Below are positions 24,101 through 26,605 of a stretch of DNA of 38,713 nucleotides, in pieces (positions within the stretch are counted from its first letter, which is position 1; each line of letters opens with the position of its first letter). This DNA is from an uncultured beta proteobacterium. GTDB taxonomy: Bacteria; Pseudomonadota; Gammaproteobacteria; Burkholderiales; Burkholderiaceae_C. Position numbers and translations under genes: made by a program. Location: positions 1 through 38,713 of the forward strand of contig CAIRBF010000271.1 in NCBI GenBank assembly GCA_903876715.1, written 5' to 3'. Below the pieces are notes generated by a model, which did not search any database, had not been told where the DNA came from, and was given only the letters and a program-made list of their open reading frames with translations.

Positions 24101-26605
24101 GACCTGCTGCTGCAGGTGCGCGAAGGGCGGCTGGATGCGCAGCCGGGCTCCTTGATCAGTGGCGACTCGCTCAAGGTCCATGCCGGTCAGGGTGTGGGCA
24201 CCGGGAGCGCGCCGCTGAACACGGACATCGACCGCGTCGAGGTGGACAGCGACGGCAGTGACATCTATCTGGCCGAAGAGGACGGGCTGGTGGTCGTCGG
24301 TGAGGGCCTGAGGCTGCGCAGCGGCACGGGCACGATCTCAGTGGCTGTGCGCAGCGGTGACCTGGTGATGCAGGCCGACAGCGAGGTGCGCTCGGCCGGC
24401 GGACCGGTGACGCTCACGGCCGGTGGATCGGTCGGGGTGTCCTCGGTGTCGGCGCAGGCGGGCAAGATCACGATCGGCGCTGGCGGCTCCATCTACGACA
24501 CCACGGGGGGCGAGCGCGTCAGCGTCAGTACTTCGGGGTTGCTCGACATGAAGGCCGGCGGCGACATTGGTGGGCAGTCCGGGCAGGCGCTGCCGCTGCG
24601 CATCGACGCGCGGATGGTCGACGTCGTATCCGCGAACGGCGACATTCGGCTGGAAGGTCTGCAGGACATCGAGGTTCAACGTCTGCAGGCCGGCCCGACC
24701 TCGGTGGTGCAACTCGCACCGGTGGCCGGGTCCATCCGCCTGGCGCCGCAGGCGCAGGTCAGCGGCGGCACGGTGTGGCTCGAGGCCGAGCAGGGTGACA
24801 TCCAGGCCGACGCGGGGGCCCGCATCCTGGCCGAGTTCCTGCGGATGACGGCCCGCGACGGCGTGGGCTCTCCCGACGCACCGATCGCCACCTCGGTGGA
24901 CCGCATCGAGATCAGCAGCCAGGGGGGCAGCGTGGACATCGTCGAGTCCGACGGGCTGGAGATCGTCGGCGCAGGCGTGAGCCTGGGCGGCGCCGGTCCG
25001 GTGTCGATCGCCGTGCAGTCGGGCGATCTGGTCATGGCGCCCGATGCGGCGCTGAGCACCGCGGGCGGTGCGGTCAGCCTGGCGGCCGGTGGCTCGGTGG
25101 GCTTGTCCGTGGTCGCCAGCGGCGCCGGTGCGATCCAGGTGGCCGCCGGAGAGGCCATCTACCAGACCACCGACGGCAGCCAGGTGAACCTGCAGAGCAC
25201 CAGCAGCCTGACCTTGCAGGCCGGCAGCGGCATCGGCGGGTTCGGCAGCGCGCAGTTGCGCGTGGACGTCGGCACGGTCGAGGCGAGCAACGGCGCCAGC
25301 GGCTCGGTCGTCATCGCCGGTGAACGCGGCCTGACGCCCGGCCCGGCCGGGGTGGTGTCGGCTTCGGAAGAGGGCTGGGTGGCACTGTTCTCCGCCAGCG
25401 GCCGGGTGCAGCCCGGCAAGGTCGAGAGCGCCAGCGGGCGACTGCTGATGCTCTCCGGCAAGACGGGCTTGACAGAGAAGGAGACGGAGTCCGTGCTCGC
25501 CCTGTTGTCCATGCCTGCCTCCGATCCGCCCGCGGTCACTCTGCGCGGCTCTGGCGCAGGGGCTTCGTCCGGGCAGGGCGCCGATGGGGCTTCCGGTGAC
25601 GGGATGGCTTCGAGCTTGACGACGTCGGCTCCCAGCCTGTCGGGTTCATCCAACGTGCTGGGTGCGCCGTCGCGGACGTCCGCGGGCGGCGGGCTGGGAG
25701 GTGCTGCGGCACAGACCGGATTTGCGGGTGGCGAGGACGGAACCACGACCGCTTCGGGCGCGTCGGCCAACGGGCAGACCGGCGTGGGGCGCAATGCCGC
25801 TGCGGTGAAGTCGGGCAATGCGTCGACACAGCAGTTGGGCGACCGCATGAGCGAGGGCTACTCCATCGGCTCTGCGAGTCTGGTCGGACGGTCCACGGCT
25901 GTCATGCTCGATGCGGCCCTGCGCGTGACGGAGCGCAGTCCCTGGATCGGCCAGGTGGACCAGACGAGCCTGGGCGAGCTGCTCGCGCGGACCGCACCGG
26001 AGCCGGGCGACCGTGCGCCGGCGCCCGACGCGCAACCCGCCGCTCCGGTGCCGGTGGTGCCGCCACGCAGCGAAGCGCCGGCGCCCCTTTCGGCGCCGCC
26101 ACAGCTGTCGGCGCCAAACGCGCCTGTCGTGCCCGCGGTCCCCCTGGCGCCCGCGGCACCGGATGCCAGCGCGCCTGCGCCTGGATCCACGCCCACGCAG
26201 CCTCCCGCCGGGGATCGCGAGGGTGGCTCCACGGCGCCGCGCAGCGGCGAGGGCGCCGAGGGCACCGAAGGCGGCAACGGCGCGGCGGGGTCGACAACGC
26301 CGGATGGTCCGTCCGGGACCAACGCCGCGGCCGACCCGATGGGGTCGGATACGATGGCCGAGGCGGTCATGGGCGCGGGTGGCCGTTCAGGAGGCTGGCT
26401 GGCTCAGGCGGGTACCTGGTGGAGCCGCCTGTTCGGTGCGCGCCACGTGCCGGTGGCGGCCGCGGAGGTCTCGCGCGAGGCCGAGCGTTCGACCGCGCTG
26501 AGCGGCGAATCGCCGGCGCCCGAAGCGATGGACGGACCCGTGGCGGCGGCGTCGGATCCCGAGCCCCTGACCGCTGCTCATTCCAAGGAGGTCCGAGGTG
26601 CTTGA
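2..26605 (+). CDS. Giant modular surface/secreted protein, 5'-truncated by window edge (at least 8867 aa)
   Basis: The frame is open from base 2 to the TGA at 26603-26605, so the gene begins left of the window and at least 8867 residues (about 0.9 MDa) are visible. The protein is almost all beta-type, rich in Gly, Ala, Asp, Val and Thr, and nearly cysteine-free, which fits an extracellular giant adhesin. Seen modules in order: PA14-like tail, cadherin-like repeats, beta-helix, calcium-loop repeats, an unknown beta-rich region, RTX motifs, Asp-box propellers, a discoidin-like domain, a second beta-helix and a low-complexity tail. The style resembles the very long repeat proteins of aquatic bacteria (LEPR-XLL/BapA-like), but the diagnostic N-terminus is not visible, so that label is inference. 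The next gene, a periplasmic adaptor, overlaps its stop codon. A role in adhesion, biofilm or carbohydrate binding is inferred from the modules only. Confidence is high for the gene and low for its exact role. Confidence 0.95.
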   Translation, partial: ANLREIAFLQGVSSSYTSNLSQTSAKIPLEAGRKYYFQVLHKEGSGQDFFKVRWTRPDGVVQDPVPSSALLPSVMSEPTVPFTVRLSVDRGALTAADASGLTISRSNGQITITGSADKIDDYLNSATGLSYQGAGGKLQVNVVKGNATVNGSITLIASEVSAAPVIDAVTLSSSVVHGQAVPVVAQLSGTGLLTLSLLLTGPAASPAVRGESSTLTLGTGGNGVVVALGADGASGTLTGTAQALNAYLATQAVGLKGLSPGGSADAQLRLRLTDGAARNVSQALPFEVLGALSGDFSGTLAVPQTVDLSDLGQGAQAQAFRMPAQWLSGLGGTVSVSLTVLIPEGFDVTDEDNAAGSVSANGPFTGMTVTGNGGNLLTLTGAPALIRAALVDQGVFLRMPVLAGKYLGQATLRVQVNDTVGQVNTQSADVALVYDASGPVGRQAAPRLTLPYGTTVVSGAPTPLRLGTDRIVYSGNYPLELTVRAEAGVLTAKPAAGVTVTPQGDDTAVLQVSGSADAIDAWINAGGLVLTTDRDAALRLTIREVGGVLATESKAWATLARTFQRAPFAHISSFASALPAKAGSASALFIPTASGGSAFNIDSTQAERTHQLRLQVDAGTLATTGSARVSVVSGGGTADLTVSGKPADLYDWLRTVTGASLLYTPADSASTSRVLSLTLSEPVSGARSGLTTDITFPVPQAVPEVQDAPRVALPVAVTVAADGTIGLGASPIGVASAAVGPLTVILEIPAGSAGVLERVGAAGVTIVPSGHAATDARRLVLSGDAQTLARFLGRPGALAWKAPVGSPLPTSLTLTVRTASGLGVNTTVEATASAPLVRPSSVGATATRWPGAAPLLVSGDLVVDDQLLDQLGAATGGTLSIAATGRVRIEATSLALAALSIEAGGTVTVAGVPAAGMDLSITAGGNVLLDPRDANGDAVPLALGAGRLSIDAQGAITGAAGAVALIDTSGELRLRSQGSGDVRVKNLSTAATRLVQAGVGAGAFDFDTAGNLQLGAFDGAARSTVSLVAASGIAMLDSAGVLAGGDLWLKAGGAIDLRTDVRSVSVAQAAGPVALRERAAGGDLWVAGIQAGAADVDVTVAGGALAVTAPIVSTGAVRLTAATDIRGLPVSRVVPAGPAVSASADAAARDAALVRAGALVLQAGGEVSSRSVLASGALPAPALAVAAATLQAQAGGDLRVDNLWDGSLTLQGLSATSGDIALRTLANAATASGVAVRVDGAVTAQGGGARVEIDAGGRQGTVVLGAAIDAAARATLSSRLDVVRDTATAAPISAGQIVLHTATGSGARLGDAATALQIDLLGAGGSLSGTLDGSAYLVETAGDLRLGGLELRQADATRGLRLQTTSGSIIGTAGVGADLVAGTLSLAAQGGSIGLAATGAAAPDALRIASAAGGRITLDAQASAGGLLLRAAGSVTVAGSGLVARGSGDLLLDAGGDIEVTGAGGLSTEGGAISVAARGGSFSQAAGAGAVDSAGGTIDIVAARDLTQAAGTRVRSTGTTAPGGDVRLAAGQGLAGGVLLSEVLAGTGAVAVIAAGGSIADADGSDDSGGPDVTAASLLLQASEDIGGALRPGGLVAVDGARAANALELAVARLAAQAGASIRLAERDSVDIGLVTVSVASAAAPAAASITTSLNGLRSTGDGDLSLVAGSEATSATVRSLVQAPVVTGGVGTVTITARGAASKIVLGDDVRSGTGAVILQSATTVDKLDAARFLTSGDVIVRAADGLRIVDANGQLDAAGTIGRGTSPGLLRIEGNQTVAAGQTLALTLSRSGTQGHDRLEVTGTLKLEADAALDVRLRQPVMGTEIVDTETVEVVVEPGYLPELAQRYALVSAGTITGRFTEGRGLFGFGDGSRLLQVDDATAGVLAVQAVTRPLAELVDIQAHSRADADRLGMFFNADYFGTARSYSVGMTVTAVDFLTVDGRFDLRNADAQVRLSDGTTVQARRWLIGGEDLFAFAGLNGPYRLDTDHDGQLDDETPNASAAGFELTGVGLGMAMVFEKLPQGSTARPRSWVSVDATSKTAEDFGLPLIEAQARRLSVQVNAGTAGDTVLDYKNAPLAIATGASTSRTIGFDGGLGTLIRASADIDVQIADFVYVRGSVGLEKSTRDVVLADGSAVRADMLAFGGKNLNAYAGLNGPYWIDADFDGTPESTNPRAFGLVMEDVDFGLALFAPKPGQTQAADLKWAAATATAGRVEFVGLQDVTLKVTNLGLDINLVAGVPAGTDADAKVIDFAGGDGQRKIQVLNGPNSTIALDHDGRLGQYVRATGDVELRVGDFFEVEGSLGFERRSQTVTLADGSSVDTELISIGGTDLSAFVGIGPYRKDLNLDGKVEDTEINPDARGLGVSGVEFALALFQAQEDETAYAGKRWTALTGSIERVDTLIGLPDDITLKVHSLGLDINLAHGFDAEEADSKVIDFGPRTVNGQEVSGAVTVATGTGKSLQLTLDGERGQLIRAAGGMEIDVAGFFHASGTLAVEKSAPGFKLADGSTVATEMLSIGGTDLNLFVGVNGPYRIDTNGDGVVDLRDEANPDAIGLTANGGEFGLVLAWDKASDREWLALEASASEVALVGVPEVTAAARHIDVGINLVNQPLAGSDERLQVIDFKAQPFEVSTGYRTTRTLDLDGQRGESIRASGEFELGVGGFVHARGMLGFEKYSTTVKLADGQSVVVDALSFGGDGLNVFAGVDGPYLVDSNADGRITAADTPNAAARGFSLEDADFALAIMTPRGAAPAGLAGVTWLGLEAGAQAIEFIGGPEIDLSVKRLQVEANQVFGLPDTLDPVRKVIDFKATPQDVVVGTNPLTGASLTHRLDVQGDRGALLRAVGDVEIRVGEFFYVGGSLGFEKSTRELALSDGGTVSHDVLTVGGTDLQAFAGLNGGPLVDSDGDGDIDSNDTPGDDAVGFSLADLEFALVLANEREVVKPVLEQALAWRDVAVSPTVQVAVAAQQPGSTSAGVWRSTDGGVTWAPTTAPKGLNYEAVSVSPDGKTIAATVEGGPVVVSTDGGLTWALSGARSDAYTDVAVLADGQVVAVDVAGRRELDTLVVSGTYAVGSTILISGLSDTVLVYRVLAADLSADGKGSFIRASTEQAQANIAAKLRSLINSAPGGNAAAGGSGAIVTLQAKTAVEQGGGWYGLVTQVIGAGALSSVAEASGKNGLGTLVVEGRFYNGTEIRLRGLADQDIRYTVKRADFYAAGSYAAFGPDGGSQYVPANVAKKLSELINKASGSRAIATASGATIALQARTAVAQGGGWSTITSTTDSVANRVRVADAGSPAGRQTDALAVTGNWLAGDTVTLSGISTKPIVYTVTANDLTVNGDGTGGTASAEQVRSNVARRLFDLLDQPRQQADKIAAKQVEYHRAVLAEVRKTGKFPYMEIYDDGSYDLTAAYYTGTNIFGKALTDAQIATWESTVLSADAKAKYKKVADELASLKAAKLPADGLTVVPKLSGAVLTIYGQAPDARFTLATSDTAASGSVTLARAAEFVPLQGAVQASGDAAASPFVNRASQGMVNANWAAVAGYAIDEAAGTSGLFAAAGPQTFGGAQGGLFRAQVADAGTFAWEDITRNAPRNVAWAAVAADASGQRLVAAAANGRIFVADTTVPDWQWQAVETARDWAAVAVSADGQQIAAAARGAQGGIWVSSNGGANWRLVMGTQGRQWSSVALDAPGERLLAAAAGAGLYATTLATAASPMPTRIGLEAEAGAARLVGVDTLTLEVTNVGLEVNLVDREGAAVLDFARTGLDVVTGPDAQRRMSLDGADGEVLRVVADVKIAIDDYVHVSGSAAFEKRVTEVTLADGSTVNADVLTIGAADVEAFVGLDGPYRVDSNGDGAIDAQDTPNADAIGLSLGDVDLALGIFYAQAGAQDAADQSLQGVTWTALTARAAAVEVVGVPMLTLSATDFFVEVNAVHGLATGLDPDTHVIDFKVDPVDVRTGPDSSLTLRMDGQRGEAVRAYGTVDVRVGDFLSLGGTLGFEQYRQTVTLTEGGTVDSRLMVLTGADVSARLATSSGADAIGVAMTGLDFGLVLAQADAPGDARSWLSVRGQADSVAILGTQALGVTLSGSNVMFAANVGLGSAADGSANRTTLDWSGARKLTLQAGDSPAAVIDFRGEVLEVGGTMLIEVGGVFSASGTVLVSKQDRDVLVGSQTVHTTGLYIGAADVSASIQGIDVTGLDLGLALLKPADAAEGDTRSWLALKADVDEVALDAEDLGLSADDLVIKAKRIGVEMNLAFGAVGSNPNQTVLEMGTTGSGTQAVNRALAVRTGKPAGSADAAVTLDYAAAGGAYASVTLDAEIGIGEFALMQGTFALARLGTRSVTTVDEDKNRSTRTMTASTLSARDVDVRFGTDVRSDEDFVGVFFEGGQVGLMVLEDASGAGSFVGLRAGAERTGLAGIAGLTLEAGDLSLALNVGPSAGALAGSVVDFTRGDLDGDGRAGGATPVKLRGQTVATLDFDGPSIEAGGTLSIALADPAAPDAPAFFTAGGSFAFRQSSAGIELAGTGLTATAHVAGQTLGLLDGSVALLLPGEGFALSLAATASLPVPGLDGVALYGEVALEMNRTGAPVDQTLSVGGAELRLDFDDASDATRFSLTNLDVSLDNVLGSQLVGLSDGLVDLREQLQAGEKLPVLDKSLDDVLNLSPLVSIGDHVQHYINTYRDSEWVSPLGLPKPTYSALGVPTMRGLQAYLDQHWAPKAGVTAGLTFSLDESGLDFGFKGSVKLGTDLLPIELDAGFADIGLAFDARLDVQALFQAEVDFGFALDWTDGLKADFRLDELGFQGSLAADDVVLAATLGPVDVSIGRAGKDDTGADFKRGKLRGDIGGSVSFKDGVLAFEPGVNRLQVELPLYASVAGLDLVGGATVPTVRVDGDPFAGTLAVTTEGMEVLTNFTKIRIEDILFALPDMLKVLDTVDLDALGLGDIPLLDTALSEVLNVADVFRTEVVDKIDFMRPIKPWVPLPGEKAAARGTASVQADGNEILGQPGQFSASMVGYFVTIGGQPLPILEVSQDGSTLTVGASFRKADSALGYEVHKKRERIRTVGEFVDALNRSGLLGDRRASYNALTSELVVPVSLGTTLTPVELPIDFALGSGDLSLSTEAKAKLGFTIGTDLDLVVMLGGSAPAVAVDNFRLDASIAADVADLAVNAQLGFLGMTAGGAGTGSGLHIAGKARVTLDRTPDAPGGARFEIGQLFTEGLSSLQLDLTGEAYARLRDLTIKSGSGSGFNIGRGLELGVYIPDFADIGDFKLVLDSGFDIKDAADRTKHGLKGNEIVAVVPDLGSILDVSRLSFADIVGGLRMVGDVVEASLASQPFYTQPIPVIDRSLEQIVGFADTLLARIEKAGATPAAALDEAERMIEEALAIDPSVFDLSIDNDRKLLVIDLAYGLQHAEDFGLTLNLESLLALAGADLELPPAFAEMFDVTGSAAGTLSAGVSMVASVGIALPGAAAGTPVVQLLDFDDATGKGTRLELTAGLRAGDVELKLRAGSFQVGVVDGTIVLDEDGKASTNAPAALRLALRDGKPVVEAAGALDIDLPFMLALAKSEVPLGNLRVYTDPTLGKAGLQTLFEQLIGQGQGEDPALLVELPDLERTLSMDNALLKMLYDPTPVLDGIDLGLGEVQSLFESTLDVDLPFVGNRLAEVGTMIGDLRGGLLLDLRQALLGADGRPVPGKPVELLQQTLFDAFSGLGILQDTNADGSIGLSDVDVGFYDAQGKRLLTWVKGMPFPKGAVDAIRFDMDLGGRILGGGLDIPLELDLPGFALDIDGGFALDIGWAYDFSFGLSSEEGFYLGVNADADTPELRLDLGLYLDGDPTDLDRITPFEGRGELLFFEAGVKDIDHDVNRPGHQPSALTGQLALDLVGDGAGRLTLSKVLADGFAVLKPSFTVDADLQLEVFLTATGLPKLEADLVFQWDWALGDAAVDFPTINVENLRLDLNSAVLDFLLPIADKVAKGVQPFRDIVAALTTPLPGLDQIVPKDPTLRGVLSKVYELKNPGQPPIDWAFLDAVKFALDMPAMVRTLAAAGSGVPLGSLYNIGSPNFRFVAADLDEGNPEDSSILDKLTIDVGKLADQASGGVQTSGNAVERSGLVFLPYLLDIGNWAKMFNGGNATLFTYELPLLDFGIGFDVELARIPLPFPPVSWVQIVIGAFGSARGYVDLAFGFDTYGIQKFQETDNFLDIFDGFYISDYSLPQMKDGAFVQGTGGKEKPEFGIDLELGLTGAVSLAGVVTVGVGGSIAIGVDADLNDIRYASVPRDADGQVDPNLVTFTGDGKVRASELLTMLLYEGLGPLNLFDLDADLSLKAKAFGRIGVGWFSVGVQAKLFSLKLLELAYDAPVVQPRLGAVNNGVLTLFSGPRAGDRTYVDTVDAGETWKLSGSGGTVQVEFNGKFYREYTGVERIEVDLGAGDDNFDASRLSGVVVSARGGAGNDTIILGRAGGIAWDEEGHNTLKAATVGSAPVTLVGGAGDDTLTGGAGDDVLIGGEGSNAITAGAGADVLYALDGSNRLAGGDGIDRYVFIGTLGANQVVEKGDQASELDFSGNVPPDLLRFTGPVIDAPTVSIPATFTATRGGPAWLLLQGEPFAFSGPADKVLTVTVRVPDGQVQAESADGVAVSGTASERVFTGTVAALNAFFTTPRRVVYVYESKETSRPLEIEVAYGSLANSARATVTAVRTLDAMRAWRDVAVSASRQVAIAVPSADLLQSSSGGIWTSTDGGASWALSKAPTDRTYTAVAISADGQRIVAAVQGGGLLASDDGGLTWADAGAPTDSYTDLSILADGRVLAVDRAIREQYFNSAYDKGWRNTTGTARISDVQMNTWTALGGLPNANWSEIAASGDGRTVIAVSSAAEFGAASGAVWIGRADAAGAWTWTNETRALPANANWSAAAIDPSGQRVYVASLGGTVWSADISRSGWSWVSSGLGARDWNSLSVSADGKSVVAAAYGLGSSGLFVLRDADAALRMVSAQASSSNAPSGQRADKAIDAASGTKYLNFDEAGSGLVITLNAAAAVDTIALTTANDRPDRDPTQIAVYGSNTPLAWGSADWAPVAVGLKTGLSTARGATSEVGFANESTYQYYKVVFTQVRDAAAANSAQIAEVNLLPRVGWKAVDTAGLAPEIPVLKLPLDLDWRSAVFNADATEVYAVASGNRVFAIPLPATSAAPTLSLPASFAVEADRATPIVFVPGSLVDADSALLTLTLALADPATGTLAVDIQAATAAGLKATTGAGQTILRGSQQALQAYMATEGHVSVQVAPGAVDPALRVTASDGSATRAASVPLSAVRPLALELSSSSGAFEVIDILGNDLRLNRFTLGDTTLGPLADQLTVAGLAEAPLLVTASGGADRYVFDAGRTASETVRTFGLVDSAADDLADDTLVLRLKSLQFSATGNVLRLGAGQVLSGVERVTWDEGLRELVVIGDVVTLQPLEGQNVIDLGSTRLRVEAERLVVTADVKAQAITLNVSGLALVSGQLISAEPLAGTARIARPVQVAAGTVDLNALAAGAGDAGLQIVPTGPNVPVTLSAGGAAAGGVGLDPSSLSASVPVLVVGANGGSNPIAMSGAGGAGLNLSAPLVVQAQGAGGKIDVSGSISGQTVEIYGPGNTTSFAPGTRLVMSGDILIDDSVRAEGDVTIRAGDAAVTAADLTVTGRVNGGLGGADVLTLQSNGGAVTVEGAIGHGVATVELRAGGTGYVDGVYADVDLIGGSGRGATATVTVSGGAVTAVTLRGAGSGYEAGDMLRVARSALGDLSGAGRGVQVEVKAVGALEGLVVEGAMDVVFMERVIVDGDVVIRTGGQVLFGDDLVLLNGGRLIVEGATQVFFNTGVVLDRGDAAAAGRVELTAAETGALVSFGAGLAVGDSNSFALEGVDRLTVTSSDGTRADTIRVAGEDLTLTNSIGRSEVVFRLHTLALDAQNTLTLPEPGGALPLTIDVDTLRLRSESSLGRADAPLQVNARVIDIEARSGSAHIQLPDTVEVAHLVTSAEGDVALSVVTGSILLAADARVSGGDLLLQVREGRLDAQPGSLISGDSLKVHAGQGVGTGSAPLNTDIDRVEVDSDGSDIYLAEEDGLVVVGEGLRLRSGTGTISVAVRSGDLVMQADSEVRSAGGPVTLTAGGSVGVSSVSAQAGKITIGAGGSIYDTTGGERVSVSTSGLLDMKAGGDIGGQSGQALPLRIDARMVDVVSANGDIRLEGLQDIEVQRLQAGPTSVVQLAPVAGSIRLAPQAQVSGGTVWLEAEQGDIQADAGARILAEFLRMTARDGVGSPDAPIATSVDRIEISSQGGSVDIVESDGLEIVGAGVSLGGAGPVSIAVQSGDLVMAPDAALSTAGGAVSLAAGGSVGLSVVASGAGAIQVAAGEAIYQTTDGSQVNLQSTSSLTLQAGSGIGGFGSAQLRVDVGTVEASNGASGSVVIAGERGLTPGPAGVVSASEEGWVALFSASGRVQPGKVESASGRLLMLSGKTGLTEKETESVLALLSMPASDPPAVTLRGSGAGASSGQGADGASGDGMASSLTTSAPSLSGSSNVLGAPSRTSAGGGLGGAAAQTGFAGGEDGTTTASGASANGQTGVGRNAAAVKSGNASTQQLGDRMSEGYSIGSASLVGRSTAVMLDAALRVTERSPWIGQVDQTSLGELLARTAPEPGDRAPAPDAQPAAPVPVVPPRSEAPAPLSAPPQLSAPNAPVVPAVPLAPAAPDASAPAPGSTPTQPPAGDREGGSTAPRSGEGAEGTEGGNGAAGSTTPDGPSGTNAAADPMGSDTMAEAVMGAGGRSGGWLAQAGTWWSRLFGARHVPVAAAEVSREAERSTALSGESPAPEAMDGPVAAASDPEPLTAAHSKEVRGA
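205..2515 (+). repeat. Array of about six cadherin-like/Ig-like beta-sandwich repeats
   Basis: About six diverged units of roughly 120-130 residues. Each has a strand resembling LTVRAEAGVLTA, then a G-V-T-V strand, then a conserved turn of the type 'L-GSADAIDAWIN', and a closing L-L-T-L-T-E strand. Clear examples are near 270-460, 590-870, 1440-1650, 1820-2060 and 2220-2480. The same unit returns at 19737 and 21560. The family assignment (cadherin-like or bacterial Ig-like, as in BapA-type adhesins) is from pattern only. Confidence 0.6.
2516..5705 (+). repeat. Beta-helix region, filamentous-haemagglutinin-like
   Basis: Short imperfect repeats of about 18-22 residues of the type 'GG-LSI-A-G-V-L' run through this segment (for example AGGDLWLKAGGAIDL and AGGSIGLAATG), as in right-handed beta-helices of FHA-like adhesins and autotransporter passengers. 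The last part (about 5290-5700) has GTSPGLLRIEGN and LPELAQRYALVSAG, close to the closing passenger repeats of autotransporters. No TPS secretion domain or outer-membrane barrel accompanies it in the window. Confidence 0.6.
8861..11150 (+). other. Asp-box (BNR) beta-propeller 1, inserted inside calcium repeat 6
   Basis: Asp-box motifs S-T/N-D/N-G-G-x-x-W are visible at 8951-8974 (STDGGVTW), 9077-9100 (STDGGLTW) and 11003-11026 (SSNGGANW), between blades of the type 'W-DVAVS-DGQ-VAA'. Asp-box propellers are known from sialidases and cell-surface glycan-binding proteins; no sialidase catalytic residues can be assigned here. Calcium repeat 6 breaks off at FALVLANER and resumes near 11160 with IGLEAEAGAARLVGVDTL. 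Removing about 2.29 kb restores the normal repeat spacing, so the propeller is a clean insertion. Confidence 0.7.
9185..10490 (+). repeat. Triple repeat nested within propeller 1, third copy with a helical insert
   Basis: Three copies begin near 9190, 9548 and 9911. Each runs 'L-V-G-Y--G-TI-LSGL-D--I-YTV--ADL', then 'NVA-KL--LIN', then 'GA-I-LQA-TAV-QGGGW'. The third copy is broken after its FDLLDQP segment by a charged, helix-prone stretch at about 10104-10400 (KIAAKQVEYHRAVLAEVRK and a second helix near KYKKVADELASLKAAK) and then finishes with a GAVLTIYGQAPDA strand. The paralogous propeller 2 lacks this block. No known family is recognised. Confidence 0.7.
13900..19130 (+). other. Long beta-rich region with recurring 'P-LD-SL-D-L' helical turns, family unknown
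   Basis: About 1740 residues of alternating hydrophobic/polar strands (for example IELDAGFADIGLAFDARLDV). Short helical segments recur, such as LPVLDKSLDDVLNL (about 13958), IPLLDTALSEVLNV (about 14840), IPVIDRSLEQIVGF (about 16028), LPDLERTLSMDNAL (about 16831) and a weaker one near 17981. A calcium-type loop (DTNADGSIGLSDVD) lies near 17155. The recurrence suggests four or five large units of 270-400 residues. I cannot match it to a named domain; similar regions occur in other very long repeat proteins, as far as I recall. Confidence 0.5.
19264..19631 (+). repeat. RTX-type (haemolysin-type) calcium-binding nonapeptide block
   Basis: The translation shows DLGAGDDNFD, GGAGNDTIILG, GGAGDDTLTGGAGDDVLIGG and weaker copies up to GGDGIDRYVF. 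These are GGxGxDxUx nonapeptides, known to form calcium-filled beta-rolls in type I secreted proteins. Only about five good copies are present. The block sits about 2325 residues before the C-terminus, whereas in classical RTX proteins it lies close to the end. Confidence 0.85.
19737..20105 (+). other. Isolated cadherin-like unit
   Basis: A single copy of the N-terminal beta-sandwich unit: APTVSIPATFTA, VLTVTVRVPDGQV, the 'GTVAALNAFFTT' turn and LEIEVAYGS. It separates the RTX block from propeller 2. Confidence 0.5.
20108..21545 (+). other. Asp-box (BNR) beta-propeller 2, paralogue of propeller 1
   Basis: It opens with AWRDVAVSASRQVAIAV, against AWRDVAVSPTVQVAVAA in propeller 1. Asp-boxes are at 20213-20236 (STDGGASW) and 20339-20362 (SDDGGLTW). 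Blades of the 'NANWS-IA-S-DGR' type follow in the same order as in copy 1. A discoidin-like domain is inserted before the last blade, which resumes near 21460 (LDWRSAVFNADATEVYAVA). The two propellers are clearly duplicates of one ancestral module. Confidence 0.7.
20963..21395 (+). other. F5/8 type C (discoidin)-like domain inserted in propeller 2
   Basis: The segment reads as SSNAPSGQRADKAIDAASGTKYLNF, shortened here to its key parts: the 'A-DG-T-TKYLNF' opening, GSGLVITL, 'TIALTTANDRPDRDP' with IAVYGSN, and YQYYKVVFTQVRD followed by IAEVNLL. That order matches discoidin/F5-8C carbohydrate-binding domains. Ligand unknown. Confidence 0.65.
21560..21930 (+). other. Cadherin-like unit before the second beta-helix
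   Basis: APTLSLPASFAVEADRATPI, LLTLTLALADPATGTLAV, the 'GSQQALQAYMAT' turn and ALRVTASDGSATRAA match the N-terminal repeat unit. It is followed by a divergent 130-residue piece (about 21940-22330) with GGADRYVFDAGRT, a lone RTX-end-like strand. Confidence 0.5.
22335..25450 (+). repeat. Second beta-helix region, FHA-like
   Basis: Short G-rich strand repeats resume ('GSILLAADARVSGGDLLLQ', 'AGGSVGVSSVSA'). Two longer paralogous blocks of about 240 residues can be aligned by eye, near 23980-24560 and 24650-25210. Each passes through 'RIEISSQGGSVDIVESDGLE', a 'GDLVM-P-A-LSTAGG' strand and an 'AGGSVG' turn. This indicates internal duplication. Confidence 0.6.
25460..26602 (+). other. Low-complexity C-terminal tail with Pro-rich segment and WW-RLF patch
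   Basis: After the beta-helix come a Gly/Ser/Ala-rich linker, a short predicted helix (AVMLDAALRVTERSPW), a Pro/Ala-rich segment at about 26000-26215, a Gly/Glu stretch, then GGWLAQAGTWWSRLFGA and a polar end. There is no autotransporter barrel, no LPxTG-like motif and no RTX repeats near the end. How the protein is exported or held at the surface cannot be read from this tail. Confidence 0.6.
26585..26592 (+). promoter_or_regulatory. Strong ribosome binding site within the end of the giant gene
   Basis: AAGGAGGT lies five bases before the GTG at 26598 and inside the last codons of the giant gene. It decides the adaptor start and suggests translational coupling, since the two genes overlap by eight bases. 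Confidence 0.85.

Noticed and set aside
13697..24181. 3494-codon open frame on the minus strand within the giant gene
   Set aside because: Striking length, but the composition is typical of antisense translation of GC-rich DNA, and it crosses several unrelated modules of the sense gene.
2516..25450. Two-partner secretion (FHA/TpsA) or classical autotransporter assignment
   Set aside because: Beta-helix regions fit, but no TPS domain, TpsB partner or C-terminal barrel is in view, and the adaptor neighbour and RTX block point elsewhere.
179..26605. Start of the giant gene at the GTG at 179
   Set aside because: The frame is open and domain-like (PA14 pattern) from base 2, and no ribosome site precedes 179.
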